DNA from: Mytilinidion resinicola
Lineage: Eukaryota; Ascomycota; Dothideomycetes; Mytilinidiales; Mytilinidiaceae
DNA: 64,000 bases
NCBI RefSeq assembly: GCF_010093595.1
Contig: NW_022985453.1
Location: 1,157,753-1,221,752, forward strand
Direction of reading: 5' to 3'
Shown here: one piece after another, positions 11,470 to 21,294 of the stretch
Position numbering within the stretch: position 1 is the stretch's first letter
Layout: the number at the start of each line of letters is the position of its first letter
Made by a program: the position numbers and the translations under genes
The notes under the pieces: generated by a model
What the model was told of the DNA's origin: nothing
The model's database searches: none
Seen by the model: only the letters and a program-made list of their open reading frames with translations

Positions 11470-13085
11470 ATGGGAGACATCAACGGCTTCGGAGACCCGC
11501 AACCTCGGAAGAAATGGATCTTGAACGCTTTTTCTATGAGCAGCTCCGGCCACGTAGCTTCTGGTACATAATATACGCGCTCTTTACAGCATTCAGAGAA
11601 CTGATAGCCTTAATTTTCAGGACTATGGAGACATCCACGCAATCGCACCCATGAATACAAGAACATTCAGTACTGGATCGACCTCGCCAAAATCCTCGAT
11701 GGGAACTTCCACGGCCTCTTTCTCGCAGATATGCTAGGCGTTTATGATGTCTACAAAGTACCTGGGAATTTGAAGCCCGCGCTTCCCGGCGCTGCTCGGT
11801 TCCCGATATCAGATCCCTCGTGAGATCTCCCATTGCTTCCACTCGAGACAAATCTATGCTGATCATGACCAAGCCTTCCGATTGCCGCAATGGCAGCGGT
11901 GACGAAGTCACTCTCCTCCGGAATAACCGCGTCTACGACATATGAGAACCCGTTCCTCCTCGCCCGGCGGTACTCGACGCTCGACTATCTGACAAATGGC
12001 CGCGTTGCTTGGAATGTAGTAACTAGTTACCTTGAAAGTGCTGCGAAGAATCTAGGCCTAGAAACGCAAATTAGTCATGATGAACGCTATGCTATCGCTG
12101 AAGAATACATGGAAGTTGTGTACAAGCTCTTGGAGAGTTCTTGGCGAACTGATGCAGTAGTCCTTGACAAGGAGAAAAGGGAGTACACCGATCCTGACCG
12201 CGTCCGAAGAATAAATCACAAAGGGTAAGCATTCATCTATGGGCTCATAGCTTCCCCTGTCGTGCACCCTCATCGCACATGATCGTCCCGTTGACTCCTC
12301 CCAGCAAGTACTTCAGCGTTGCCGGCCCCCGCCTCATCGAGCCCTCCCGCCAACGCACCCCCTTCATCTTCCAAGCAGGCGCTAGCAAAGCTGGTAAATC
12401 TTTCGCCATCAAACATGCTAAAGCCATGTTCCTCCCCGGCATGGAAGTCGCGGCCGTCAAGAAGCAAGTCCAAGAAATCCGCGCCGAGGCGATCCAGCTC
12501 GGCCGCGACGCCAACTCTATCAAATTCATCCCCGGCATCCTCGTTATCGTGGATGAAACTGATGACCTTGCGCAGAAGAAGTATGAAGAGTATTTGAGCT
12601 ACGCCAACCTAAAGGGTTCCCTTGCGCTTTTTGGTGGCTGGACCGGTACGGATCTCGGCAAACATGGCGATGATGAGGACTTTAAGTTCAGCGACAATGG
12701 CGGTATACGCTCTATTATCTCGTCCTAGTCCGCTACCGTCCCCGACGGCGAAAACATCAAGTAGACTAAGAAGCGAGTCGCTACTGAACTTGCGCTCGGA
12801 GAGCCTCAAGCAAAAGTGATTAAGAGCTCGAAGACTGTAGCGGATATCCTGGAGCGCTGGATTAAGGAGGCGGGTGTAGATGGGTTTAATCTCTCGTATG
12901 CGGTCAATCTGGGAGACTTTGAGGCCATTGTGAAGTGGTTGATTCCGGAGTTGAAGACAAGGGGTGTCTTTTGGGATCCGGTGAGGGCGGAGGGGATGTC
13001 GATGAGAGAGAATTACTTGGACGATGGGTTGGGACCGAGGTTGAGAGCAGATCATCCAGGGTCGAAGTTTAAGTGGGATAATTGA
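11470..13085 (+). CDS. NtaA/SnaA/DszA-type FMN-dependent monooxygenase with two in-frame TAG codons
   Basis: Exons 11470-11563, 11621-11819, 11874-12224 and 12305-13085 join to 475 codons without loss of frame. The protein matches the class C flavin monooxygenases related to nitrilotriacetate monooxygenase, which need reduced FMN from a partner reductase. Visible motifs: KKWILNAFSMSSSGHVASG, YDVYK, GITASTTYENPFLLARR, YLTNGRVAWNVVTSYLESA, HDERYAIAEEY, PFIFQAGASKAGKSFA, GILVIVDETDD, LALFGGWTGTDL, VDGFNLSYAV and the C-terminal LRADHPGSKFKW. Two codons inside this otherwise complete frame are TAG (12726-12728 and 12762-12764), both where family members have tryptophan (I-S-S-W-S and I-K-W-T-K). 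Translation stopping at the first would remove about the last 120 residues. This is probably a recently inactivated catabolic gene, paired with the divergent symporter. Confidence 0.8.
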
Positions 13086-13837
13086 GAATTGAGGATTCTT
13101 GCTGTGAAATTTCTTCGGAATGGTAATAGTAAAGTGGTGCCAGCCTCTTCGGTACGTATCGTGAGCGTATCTCCCACATCGTGATCCACTCAATTTCACC
13201 GTCGGAAGGTCTCGTTCACTGCAATATTGGGTAGACTCTTTGGTCGTTCTCCGCAAATATCTTCGTATTATCGTAGTAGTAGCCATGCCATCGTGCTGAG
13301 CGCTTCCCGCCTATTTCTCGTCTTCTTGCTCAAGGGCTTTCTTCGACAGAGAATGTCTTTCTTTGTGGGCGTAAATTTGAAGCTGCAGCAATCTTGTCAG
13401 CGCGTACTCTGCACATCTCCGCAAGGTAGCAGTCGTTGGATTATACTGCTATTACGCGAAGATTTTTTGAGATTTCTACACGAAACATTCCTTTACTAAG
13501 CATCCTTCAAAGCGACAAGTCAAGCTTCAAAGCGACGTGAGAAGAGCTTCGGACCAAAAGGGACCTCCACAGCACGTGACCTTCGGAGAAGAATGGTCAT
13601 TAGCGAGCCAGGGCCAACACAAACTCTACACGAACGTCGAAATTACCATAGCAAATACTCCGGGTGTCTTTGAACATTGGATGGAGTTCAAGCCCCGCAT
13701 GACGCGAGTCGATGGTCCATGAGGTGATTGCTGTGCCACGCAGTCGGATATCATTCTTATACGTTTGTTTTGGCAGGTATTTTAGACGAGGGCGACGGTG
13801 AGACTGAAACTCGGCTAACTGTCTTCGAATCCTAAAC
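13086..13837. other. Intergenic stretch, promoter side of the peptide transporter
   Basis: A 752-bp gap between the monooxygenase stop and the peptide transporter start. Short open frames only, none recognisable. A palindromic CACGTG occurs at about 13574. Confidence 0.4.
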
Positions 13838-15732
13838 ATGGCTGCCGATACGAAGGTCCCTGCTACACGGTAAGCTACCTATGTCTTGCTCTTACCACGT
13901 GATCATCAGCTGACGGCTTGTTGCAAGGGGTACGACATCACATCTAGTCGGCGATGCAAAGGATGCCGACATTCATATTCTGAACCCTCTGGAATCGTCC
14001 ATGTCTGTAGATGGAGATGAAGGGGCGCAGACCGTCGATGGTGACGAGCCTACCCTCTACGAGAAGCGCACCTTGCGCCGCGTTGGAGAGAAACTGCCTA
14101 AAGCTGCCTACATTGTCGCGGTTGTAGAGCTGTGCGAGCGCTTCTCCTACTATGGTGCCCAAGGTCTTTTCCAGAATTATATAACGAAGAAGAGTGGACT
14201 AGGAAAGGGGCGCACGACTGCTACTGCTCTGACCATCTTCTTCACTTTCTTCTCGTACTGTATGTTACCCGTCGTACGGAGGGATGGCGACGCTGACAAG
14301 TCAAAGTAACTCCGATCCTTGGTGCCATCTTAGCAGACCAGTACTTTGGTAGATACAAGACGATTCTTGGATTTGCTGTTGTGTATACGATCGGCTTGCT
14401 GATACTCTGGGTCACTGCACTCCCTGTGGCTCTTGAACACGGGGCTGGCTTCGGAGGATTCATCGCCGCCATCATCACCATCGCACTTGGAACGGGAGGG
14501 ATCAAATCTAACGTCGCGCCGTTGATCGCCGACCAGTACCACCGAAAGACGATGGCAATCAAAACTCTTGCGAAGACCGGCGAGCGGGTGATTATCGACC
14601 CAGCTATCACATACCATCGAATCTATCTCGTGTACTACGGATGCATCGAACTTGGATCCCTGTCTATCATTGGAACCCCTTTCATGGAGAAGGACTACGG
14701 GCATTGGGCGCCGTTCCTTCTGACCTTTTGCATGTTTGTTGGTATGTTTCCCTTTTTCGTTTAGCGTTTTTCTCCATTGACTAAACTGGGACAGTGGGTA
14801 TCACCATCCTCATCCTGGGCCGCCGATACTACACCGTCCGCCCCCCACAAGGGTCTATTATACAAACCGCTTTCAAAGCAGTCGGCCTCATGATCCTCGG
14901 CCGCTCTCTCGACGCCCCCAAACCCTCCGTCCGTGCCATTAAAGGGAAAACAACTCGAGTGCCCTGGGACGACCACTTTGTCGAGGAGCTCAAACGCACC
15001 CTTAACGCGTGCAAAGTCTTCGCCTTCTTCCCCATCATCTGGGTCTGCTTCACCCAAATGTCGTCCAATCTCGTTGCACAAGCCGGACAAATGGACGGAC
15101 ATGGACTGCCGAACGACTTCATGCAGAGTCTGGAGCGCATCGTGATTCTTCTTTTCTTGCCGCTGCTTGATCAAGTCATCATGCCCCTTCTGCGGAAGAG
15201 GAGGATCCTGTTTCGGCCAATTGCGCGGATCACGACCGGATTCTACTGCATTGGTCTTGGAGTCGCGTACGCAGCTATCGTACAGCATCTCATCTACAAC
15301 GCGGGCCCTTGCTGGAAGCACCCACTGGCTTGCAAAGCCGCAAAAGCAGGAGGCCACAGCGCTGACCCGTTGCCGAATCATGTCCACATGGCCATCCAGA
15401 CGCCGCTCTACGTATTCTTTGGCTTTGCGTCTATCTTCCTCAACGTTACTGGCCCTGAGTATGCGTACACCAAGTCGCCGCCGTCGCTCAAGAGCTTCAT
15501 TCAGAGCCTGTATCTCCTGACCGTTGCGTTCGGAGCGGCGCTTGCCGAGGCATTGGTGTCTGTTAGTAGTGATCCGAAGATTATTTGGATGTATGTGGGA
15601 ATTGCGGTTTCTGTCTTTGTTATCGGGACGGTGATGTATCTCTATTTGGGGTATTTGGATAGAGAGGAGGATAAGTGGAATGACTTGGATAGGCAGGAGG
15701 CGGTGATTACACGGGAGAAGAAGAGCGGTTGA
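13838..15732 (+). CDS. POT/PTR2 family proton-coupled peptide transporter
   Basis: Exons 13838-13869, 13928-14259, 14307-14741 and 14795-15732 give 578 codons plus stop. The protein is an MFS-type di/tripeptide:H+ symporter of the plasma membrane. The PTR2 signatures are clear: VVELCERFSYYGAQGLFQNY in the first membrane helix (about residues 80-100) and GTGGIKSNVAPLIADQY further on, then about ten further hydrophobic segments and a charged C-terminal tail ending TREKKSG. The start chosen is the first ATG (MAADTKVPATR); it needs a small first exon of 32 bp with a GTAAGC donor. An internal ATG at 14001 is a weaker alternative start. The ORF shows no stops or frameshifts, unlike its left-hand neighbours. 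PTR2 genes are commonly under nitrogen control, but nothing in this sequence proves that here. Confidence 0.88.
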
Positions 15733-16244
15733 TAACGTGGGTGCTCATGGAACGGAGGAGGCACCGCCGTAACATTTGGGTAGGAAAACTCCTCCTTATT
15801 GAGGAGCTATGTCTTCGCCTTTCTCTATGGCTTTAACTATTTTCAGCCTCCCTTGGATGTGGCTTCCATCCTCTCTCTACGCACATATACAAGATTTCAT
15901 TACCAAGGAAAGCAGAAATGACCGTCACTTCCCACATGTGACATGGCCGCGCCACATGGCCTAGAAAATGGGGATCCATAGAAACCTTGGAAGTTAGCAT
16001 GGCCCTAGCGCAGTGTGGCTCACACACATCCATCACCGATCGCCAAGGTAACGAAGAGTTACTGCGAGGCTTTAGAGAGGCGAACCACTATATTTAACAT
16101 CTTCAATGCTTCATCTTGGTATGCATTTGACAGTCACTAGGCTTCCCCAATCTCGGTGGCGAGTAGCTCCTAGTGAGGACGAACGACGTGACTAGTCGAG
16201 CCGAGCGAATTTGATGGCGTAATTCATTAGAATTGTGAATGAGC
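15733..16244. other. Intergenic stretch left of the inserted element
   Basis: Holds the 3' end of the transporter gene and the original downstream sequence of the acyl-CoA ligase gene, now separated from it by the inserted element. No gene is seen. Confidence 0.4.
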
Positions 16245-16367
16245 ATTATCTAGGGGACCAGTAAATACACACCCCCTAGACTCTTGGCGCTTCACTGCCT
16301 TCCTATTGGCTCGGAGGGCCGCCCCGGAGCCTCCGATTCGCTCGCTTAACTTGCCCACTAATTCCGA

Positions 16368-16772
16368 ATGCTCTCTCCAAATGCGGCCTTGATTACAATC
16401 AACTACATCCTCTTCCTCTCCCTCTACAATATAGCAGCGCATATAGCAGCGCCTACGGCTGCACCTGCAGCTAAGAAGCGTGGCCGGTCGCCTGGTGCAA
16501 AGGATAAGGTACCACGGAAAAAGGCACGAGCTCAGAGGCAAGATAGCGCTCAGCCTCAACCTCAAGTGGAACAAGAGGATGACCGTGCAGGCATCCTACA
16601 ACAGATTGCAGCTCTACAAGCACGTCTAGGAGGCTCTCAGCGTCTAACAGGTGTCGCTGTAGGCATAGCGGAGTTATCAAGCCGACCGGAGAGCCGTAGG
16701 AACGTTCTGGGTCCTGCAGAGTATGACTATGAGGATGAGGCTGAGGCGTATGTGGATCAGCACGAAGAGTAG
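16368..16772 (+). CDS. Basic low-complexity ORF inside the inserted element
   Basis: A 134-codon frame inside the inverted-repeat element. It begins with a hydrophobic stretch, continues with a basic run (KKRGRSPGAKDKVPRKKARA, which resembles an AT-hook or nuclear signal), then glutamine-rich sequence and an acidic C-terminus. I do not recognise a family and see no catalytic motif. It could be the remnant of an accessory or DNA-binding protein of the parent transposon, or a chance frame. Confidence 0.25.
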   Translation: MLSPNAALITINYILFLSLYNIAAHIAAPTAAPAAKKRGRSPGAKDKVPRKKARAQRQDSAQPQPQVEQEDDRAGILQQIAALQARLGGSQRLTGVAVGIAELSSRPESRRNVLGPAEYDYEDEAEAYVDQHEE

Positions 16773-16916
16773 ATGCAGGCGGCGATGGAAGAAGACCAGG
16801 CTCGATGCAAAGGAGCCGTAATAAGGTGAGGTTTTGACAGGTTTAGCATGCTGTTAGGCACGTAGGCACTTCTAGAATAGAATTCTATTCTATACTTATA
16901 CATAGACTTAGACTAC

Positions 16917-16976
16917 GTGAGCTTGTATGTGAGCTCGTACGTGAGCTTATACGTAAGCTCGTACGTGAGCTCATGC
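16917..16976. repeat. Five tandem 12-bp units inside the inserted element
   Basis: Five consecutive imperfect 12-mers of the form GTGAGCTYRTAY (gtgagcttgtat, gtgagctcgtac, gtgagcttatac, gtaagctcgtac, gtgagctcatgc), followed by a degenerate sixth. Related inverted units (caagctcacgtac) occur at about 17059-17071. Arrays like this near transposon ends often bind the transposase; here that is inference. Confidence 0.6.
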
Positions 16977-17236
16977 GTGAGGCTATGTAAAATGGGCATG
17001 GCTATACAGCCCCTCCATTTTGCAGCTCATCCTTTCCGATTTGTGCAGCCTTATATACAAGCTCACGTACGGCCTCACATATAGCATCACGTGCAGAGAG
17101 ACGTAAGGGCGAATGCCCGGAGGAAGCTCCGCGCTGCTCCGAGCCAATAGGAAGGCAGTAAAGCGCCAAGAGTATATACCAAAAAAGGGGTGTGCGGCCA
17201 CGGAAAAGGGGGTGTGTATTTACTGGTCTCCATTAT

Positions 17237-19181
17237 CTAGTCTGCAATAACGCTGTCCCGTTTCTGCTGCACGACTACAGCTTTGGTGTTATTATCCCAA
17301 TCGCTCGCAAATAAGCTCTTCTCCTCCTGGATCACAATTCTTCTCCTTTCGTCCCTTTTCATCTCTTTCAAAGCTCTCCGGTTTATCTTGAAGCCAGTAG
17401 TTGGGAACTGGTCAAGGAAATACAAGCCGCCAGCCAAACTCTTCAATCCCGTCAGCTTTCTCGCAACAGTCCTTTCAATGTCTTCTGCTAGCTCTCTTCC
17501 AGCCCTATTCTTGTACTGCTGTGCTGGAACTACAAAAGCTGTAGGTAGATGAGTTGCCGTGGCGTCGTTCCAAATACCAACCACAATCACACTCCGAACT
17601 GCCTCATGTTCGAACACCGCATTCTCCAGTTCCGATGCGCTGATACGGCTCCCATAACCTTCTCCAACCCGTAGTAACTCCTTTAGTCGGTCAATAATGT
17701 AAACATTGCAATCTTCATCGATGTACCCGTAATCACCCGTATGAAACCAGCCATCAGCATCAAAGTCGCGATTAGCCACTTCATTATCCTTGTAGCCATG
17801 AAACTTAGCCAATGAATTCCGCACCAAAATCTCACCGCGTTCATTAGGCCCCAAATCGACGCCCGTCTCAGTGGAAATAACGCGGCCTTGCATCCCATTC
17901 ACCAGCGTGCCACTCGATCCCTGCCGTCGTGATTTTGGATCACTGGTCTGAATCGCAATGAGCATCGTCTCGCTAGTCCCCCATTCGAGCGTAAGCTCTA
18001 CACCAGGGAACTTCTCACGCATGGCTTGGCGGAGATTGTCGGGGATCGTTGCACCCGCAGAGAGCAGCCATTTGATCGTCTTTACATCCTCTGGATTGAG
18101 CTCCGATTTTGCAAGCTTGGCTACAAGAGGCGGAAAGACGAGGATGAACGTGATAGAATGACGCCTGAGAACTGACACGGAGGTCTCGTCAAGCGGCTCT
18201 GGCATGATGACGACGGGGACCCCGAGGATAATGTTGAGCGACATGAAAAGCTTGGCATTGATGAAGAAGCCGAGGGAGGAGCTTGCGAGCCAGACGTCCG
18301 TGGAGGCATCGGTGTTTGGAGGTACAGTCCTGACTGTTCCCTCGAGAGTGGCGATGTAGTGGCTGTGCGAGGTCAAGACTGACTTCATGGCGCCAGTCGA
18401 GCCACTTGTGCGATTGATGAAGGCGTAGTGGCTCTCTGCTTCATGATGAGAGTTCAGCTCGAAGAAAGACTCAGCCGCGGATGAACTTGATAGTAGATCA
18501 TCGAGGTTGGTCGTGTGCTGATCGGCTGCGTCGAGAGTCACGATCGGTACACATCCTGCCAGCACTGAAGCTGATTCAGAGAGGGAAAGAAGAGCGGCAT
18601 CTGTGACTAGGAGCTTGGAGCGAGCCTGCTCGAGGCGAGAGGCGACGTCCTCTGCAGACATTCCCCGCTGATATGGAATGAGAGCGATGGTGGCGCCGGC
18701 CGCTAATGCTCCAAAGAGAGCTATCGGGTACTGGATCTGGATCGAGAATTAGCCTTCCCATTCAACCTGATTTCCATAAGGAGTGTTACGGAGAGGAGTA
18801 GCTGCAAGTAAATGGTGCCGAATTTCATGAGGAACCAAAAGTACAACATACCTTGTCTTTGGCATATATGGAGACTACATGGTTCGGTTTGATACCGAAC
18901 TGATCTCGGATGGCCACGGCAAACCTGCGACTCTTTTCTTCCAATTGAGCCAGTGTCAACGTCTCGTCAGTGCCATTAACCCGATAGATGACACGATGCC
19001 AAGGATACGGGCGTCGGCCAGTATGGAAGACATAGTTGAATACGTCATTGGAAGGCAGAGGGGGCTTTTCAAGTTTGGAATCAAAAACAGTCGTCGATGT
19101 CGTTTTGAGTGCTTCTTTTGCTGAAGCTGGAGGGGATTTGCATAGCGGTGGCGCTCGCTGCGTTGAGGCAGACACACCCAT
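17237..19181 (-). CDS. 4CL-like acyl-CoA ligase / adenylate-forming enzyme
   Basis: Two exons, 18852-19181 and 17237-18736, separated by a 115-bp intron, give 609 aa. The ANL superfamily motifs are in order: the P-loop-like INRTSGSTGAMKSVLTSH (about residue 240, normally YTSGTTGxPKG), WGTSET (A5), HTGDYGYIDEDCNVYIIDR (A7-A8) and the C-terminal catalytic-lysine region TTGFKINRRALKE. The enzyme should activate a carboxylic acid with ATP and pass it to CoA or another acceptor; the substrate cannot be read from the sequence. The P-loop is unusual (SGSTGAMKS). The second residue is glycine (MGVSAS), which would allow N-myristoylation, not otherwise supported. The stop codon TAG (17237-17239) lies inside the target duplication of the neighbouring transposon. 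It is divergent from the DAHP synthase gene across about 670 bp. Confidence 0.82.
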
Positions 19182-19853
19182 CTTGAAAATTCAAAGAATA
19201 GTAACTCTGCGTATCATGGCAGTGATCGTAGGCGTACAACTCAGCAAATATATGCTGGAAGCCATGGCTGGACCCTGGCGGTACCTGTCTCTCCGAGAGC
19301 CTGTAAACTGAAGTTCGATTGCTGCTCGATCATGCTACTGGTGTGACGATCGGTCCCCCAGGCTGTTTCGACGCGTGTAGTCCAGTATCCGGTGTTTGAA
19401 ACCTATTGTGGTTGGAGGCTGCACGAATATGGAAGGTAAATGATGCAAGAGGGTGCAGTGGGTCAGCGTGGGGGCGATAAGCCGTGCATCGGAGTTCTTT
19501 GGACCACGCCCCGCACCACTAGGATGCATTCCACAGAGCGCGCCATGCATATCCGAAGGATGAACTACGGAATGGCAGGCCTGTGGTGTATTCTCGCGAA
19601 GGCTTATCACACGGCTCGGACCGAGTTAGGGCCGTGACTATGTGACCAATGGTAGGAGTAATTCGGCTAGCGGAGTGAAGATCAGTGAACATGATGCAAC
19701 ACCTCCGACATCATCAAACTGTCCCAATTGGGAAATCATAGTAAATACCAGGGTACATCATATTCGCTGTGCACATGTCTAGCCATCTCACACTGCCTTC
19801 AGATTCAGATTTCAACCTTACGCGAAGTCTTCAACACTTCGACTCAATCAACC
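19182..19853. promoter_or_regulatory. Divergent promoter between acyl-CoA ligase and DAHP synthase
   Basis: A 672-bp stretch between two outward-facing start codons. It therefore holds both promoters and makes co-regulation possible. I could not pick out a convincing shared binding site by eye. Confidence 0.4.
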
Positions 19854-21242
19854 ATGTCGGTACACAGCAAGGAGTGGAGCAGAGATTCGTGGAAGTCGAT
19901 GCCAATTCATGAGCAGGGTATTGCATACCCAGACATGGCCCATCTCAATCACGTGCTTCAACGACTCGCCGAACTCCCTCCACTCGTCTCGCCCGCCTCC
20001 ATTGAGAGTGCCCGCGAGCAGCATGCAGCAGCAGCTCGAGGCGAAGCGTTTCTTCTCGTCGGTGGAGACTGTGCAGAGAGCTTCGACGACATCAAAACGG
20101 ACATCATCAGCCAGAAAGTGTCGCTTTTGGCCAACCAAGCCAACCATATTGAAGCAGTGACGGGACTCCCGGTTCACGTGACTGGCCGCATGGCAGGACA
20201 GTACTCGAAACCACGATCGCAGCTTATTGAAACGCTCGCAGATGGTCGTCGAGTCAGCGCTTTCCGTGGCCACAATATCAATGGGCCTGATATCGCTGAT
20301 CGAGAGCCGGATCCGCAGAGGCTTTTGCCTGGGTACTGGCACTCGGTGGCGATCATGCATGTGCTATCCACAGCGGAGTAAGTTGAACGACTTTCGATGA
20401 CAAAGAGAAAATGCTAACTGGTGGTGTCTAGGAGAAAAGTTCATACTGCCCACGAAGCTTTGCATTTGCCGATGGAAGCCGCCCTGACCAAAGATCGCTC
20501 CAACACTTCAGCGACTTTCCTTTGGGTTGGCGAGCGGACACGACAGCTCGATGGTGCCCATCTCGAGTATGTGCGTGGTCTACGTAACCCAATAGGGGTG
20601 AAGATTGGTCCTTCTACATCTCCCGCAGACCTTCTCAACACACTTGGGAGGCTTTGCTACGACCGAGAGGGAGAAGAAGGTCGCGTAACCATCATCACCC
20701 GCTTTGGAGCTGAGAAAGTGGGTGCAGTCCTTCCAGCACTCGTAGAAGCTGTAAGAGCATCACCTTTCCGTCCCGTGTGGATGTGTGATCCTTGCCATGG
20801 GAACGGCTTCACCAAGAGCGGGGTGAAGACGAGGAAAACGACGACTCTGTTGAGCGAGGTAGCCCAGACTATCCGTATTCTTGACCGCTTCGGTGCTCAT
20901 CTTGGTGGTTTACATCTCGAGCAGACGGGTGAAGAAGTGACAGAGTGCGTTGGCCCAGAGAGCCTAGTTAGCGACGACCTGGGGAAGCATTATACTTCAC
21001 TATGTGACCCGCGTCTATCTGGCACGCAGGCTATGTGGCTCGTGGAAAGGGTCGCAGAAATTGTTGTGGAAAGTAGAGATTCAAGGAACGAGTTAGAACA
21101 GGGGAATCACGGCATGTCTCTTTCACAAAATACTCTCATCTTCCACCAGATCTCCACTTTCTTCGTCTCGTGGATTCAAATGGCCAAAAGTTTGTGGAGA
21201 ATTAGTATTGATAAGTGCTCATTCAAATCAAAGGGAGTTTAA
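19854..21242 (+). CDS. Class II 3-deoxy-D-arabino-heptulosonate-7-phosphate (DAHP) synthase
   Basis: Exons 19854-20377 and 20432-21242 give 444 aa; the start is in good context (CAACCATGTC). The enzyme condenses phosphoenolpyruvate with erythrose 4-phosphate, the first step of the shikimate pathway. The class II fold is clear from LLVGGDCAESFDD, HVTGRMAGQYSKPRS, FRGHNINGPDI, FLWVGERTRQLDGAHLEY, NPIGVKIGPS, WMCDPCHGNGF, GLHLEQTGEEVTEC and LCDPRL. The cysteine, histidine, glutamate and aspartate of the metal site are all present. The last 45 or so residues (after about position 395) do not resemble the family and read into the convergent gene region, so a missed 3' intron or an eroded end is possible. 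Fungi usually make DAHP with class I enzymes for housekeeping, so this copy may supply precursors to a dedicated pathway. It is convergent with the ABC transporter, 52 bp apart. Confidence 0.88.
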
Positions 21243-21294
21243 GGTGGTAGAGGTCAGATATGAAAAGATTTGGATAGAAGCCGTGCAGCACTCG

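Larger units (their letters stand above)
16245..17239. mobile_element. Non-autonomous DNA transposon with 8-9-bp target duplication
   Basis: Direct repeats ATTATCTA(G) at 16245-16252 and 17232-17239 flank a 979-bp insert (16253-17231). Its ends are 23-bp inverted repeats (16253-16275 and 17209-17231; left end begins GGGGACCAGTAAATACACAC) with one mismatch. A second 36-bp inverted repeat lies just inside (16281-16316 and 17137-17172, one mismatch); the right side carries about 36 extra bases between the two. The ninth base G could also belong to the duplication. An 8-bp duplication fits the hAT superfamily, a 9-bp one fits Mutator-like elements; the termini do not settle it. No transposase is encoded. 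The only long frame (16368-16772) encodes a basic, proline/alanine-rich peptide and may be a relic. Confidence 0.8.

Noticed and set aside
10227..12764. Reassignment of TAG to tryptophan in this organism.
   Set aside because: Other intact genes in the window end at TAG (acyl-CoA ligase, methyltransferase), and only a few W positions are affected; local mutation is the simpler explanation.
14761..15387. A 208-codon minus-strand frame.
   Set aside because: It is antisense to the peptide-transporter exon 4, without recognisable motifs or splice pattern.
16917..16976. The tandem 12-mers as a CRISPR-like array.
   Set aside because: There are no spacers between the units, and the array lies inside a eukaryotic transposon.
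19848..20360. A 170-codon minus-strand frame.
   Set aside because: It mirrors exon 1 of the DAHP synthase gene, whose family motifs are unambiguous.
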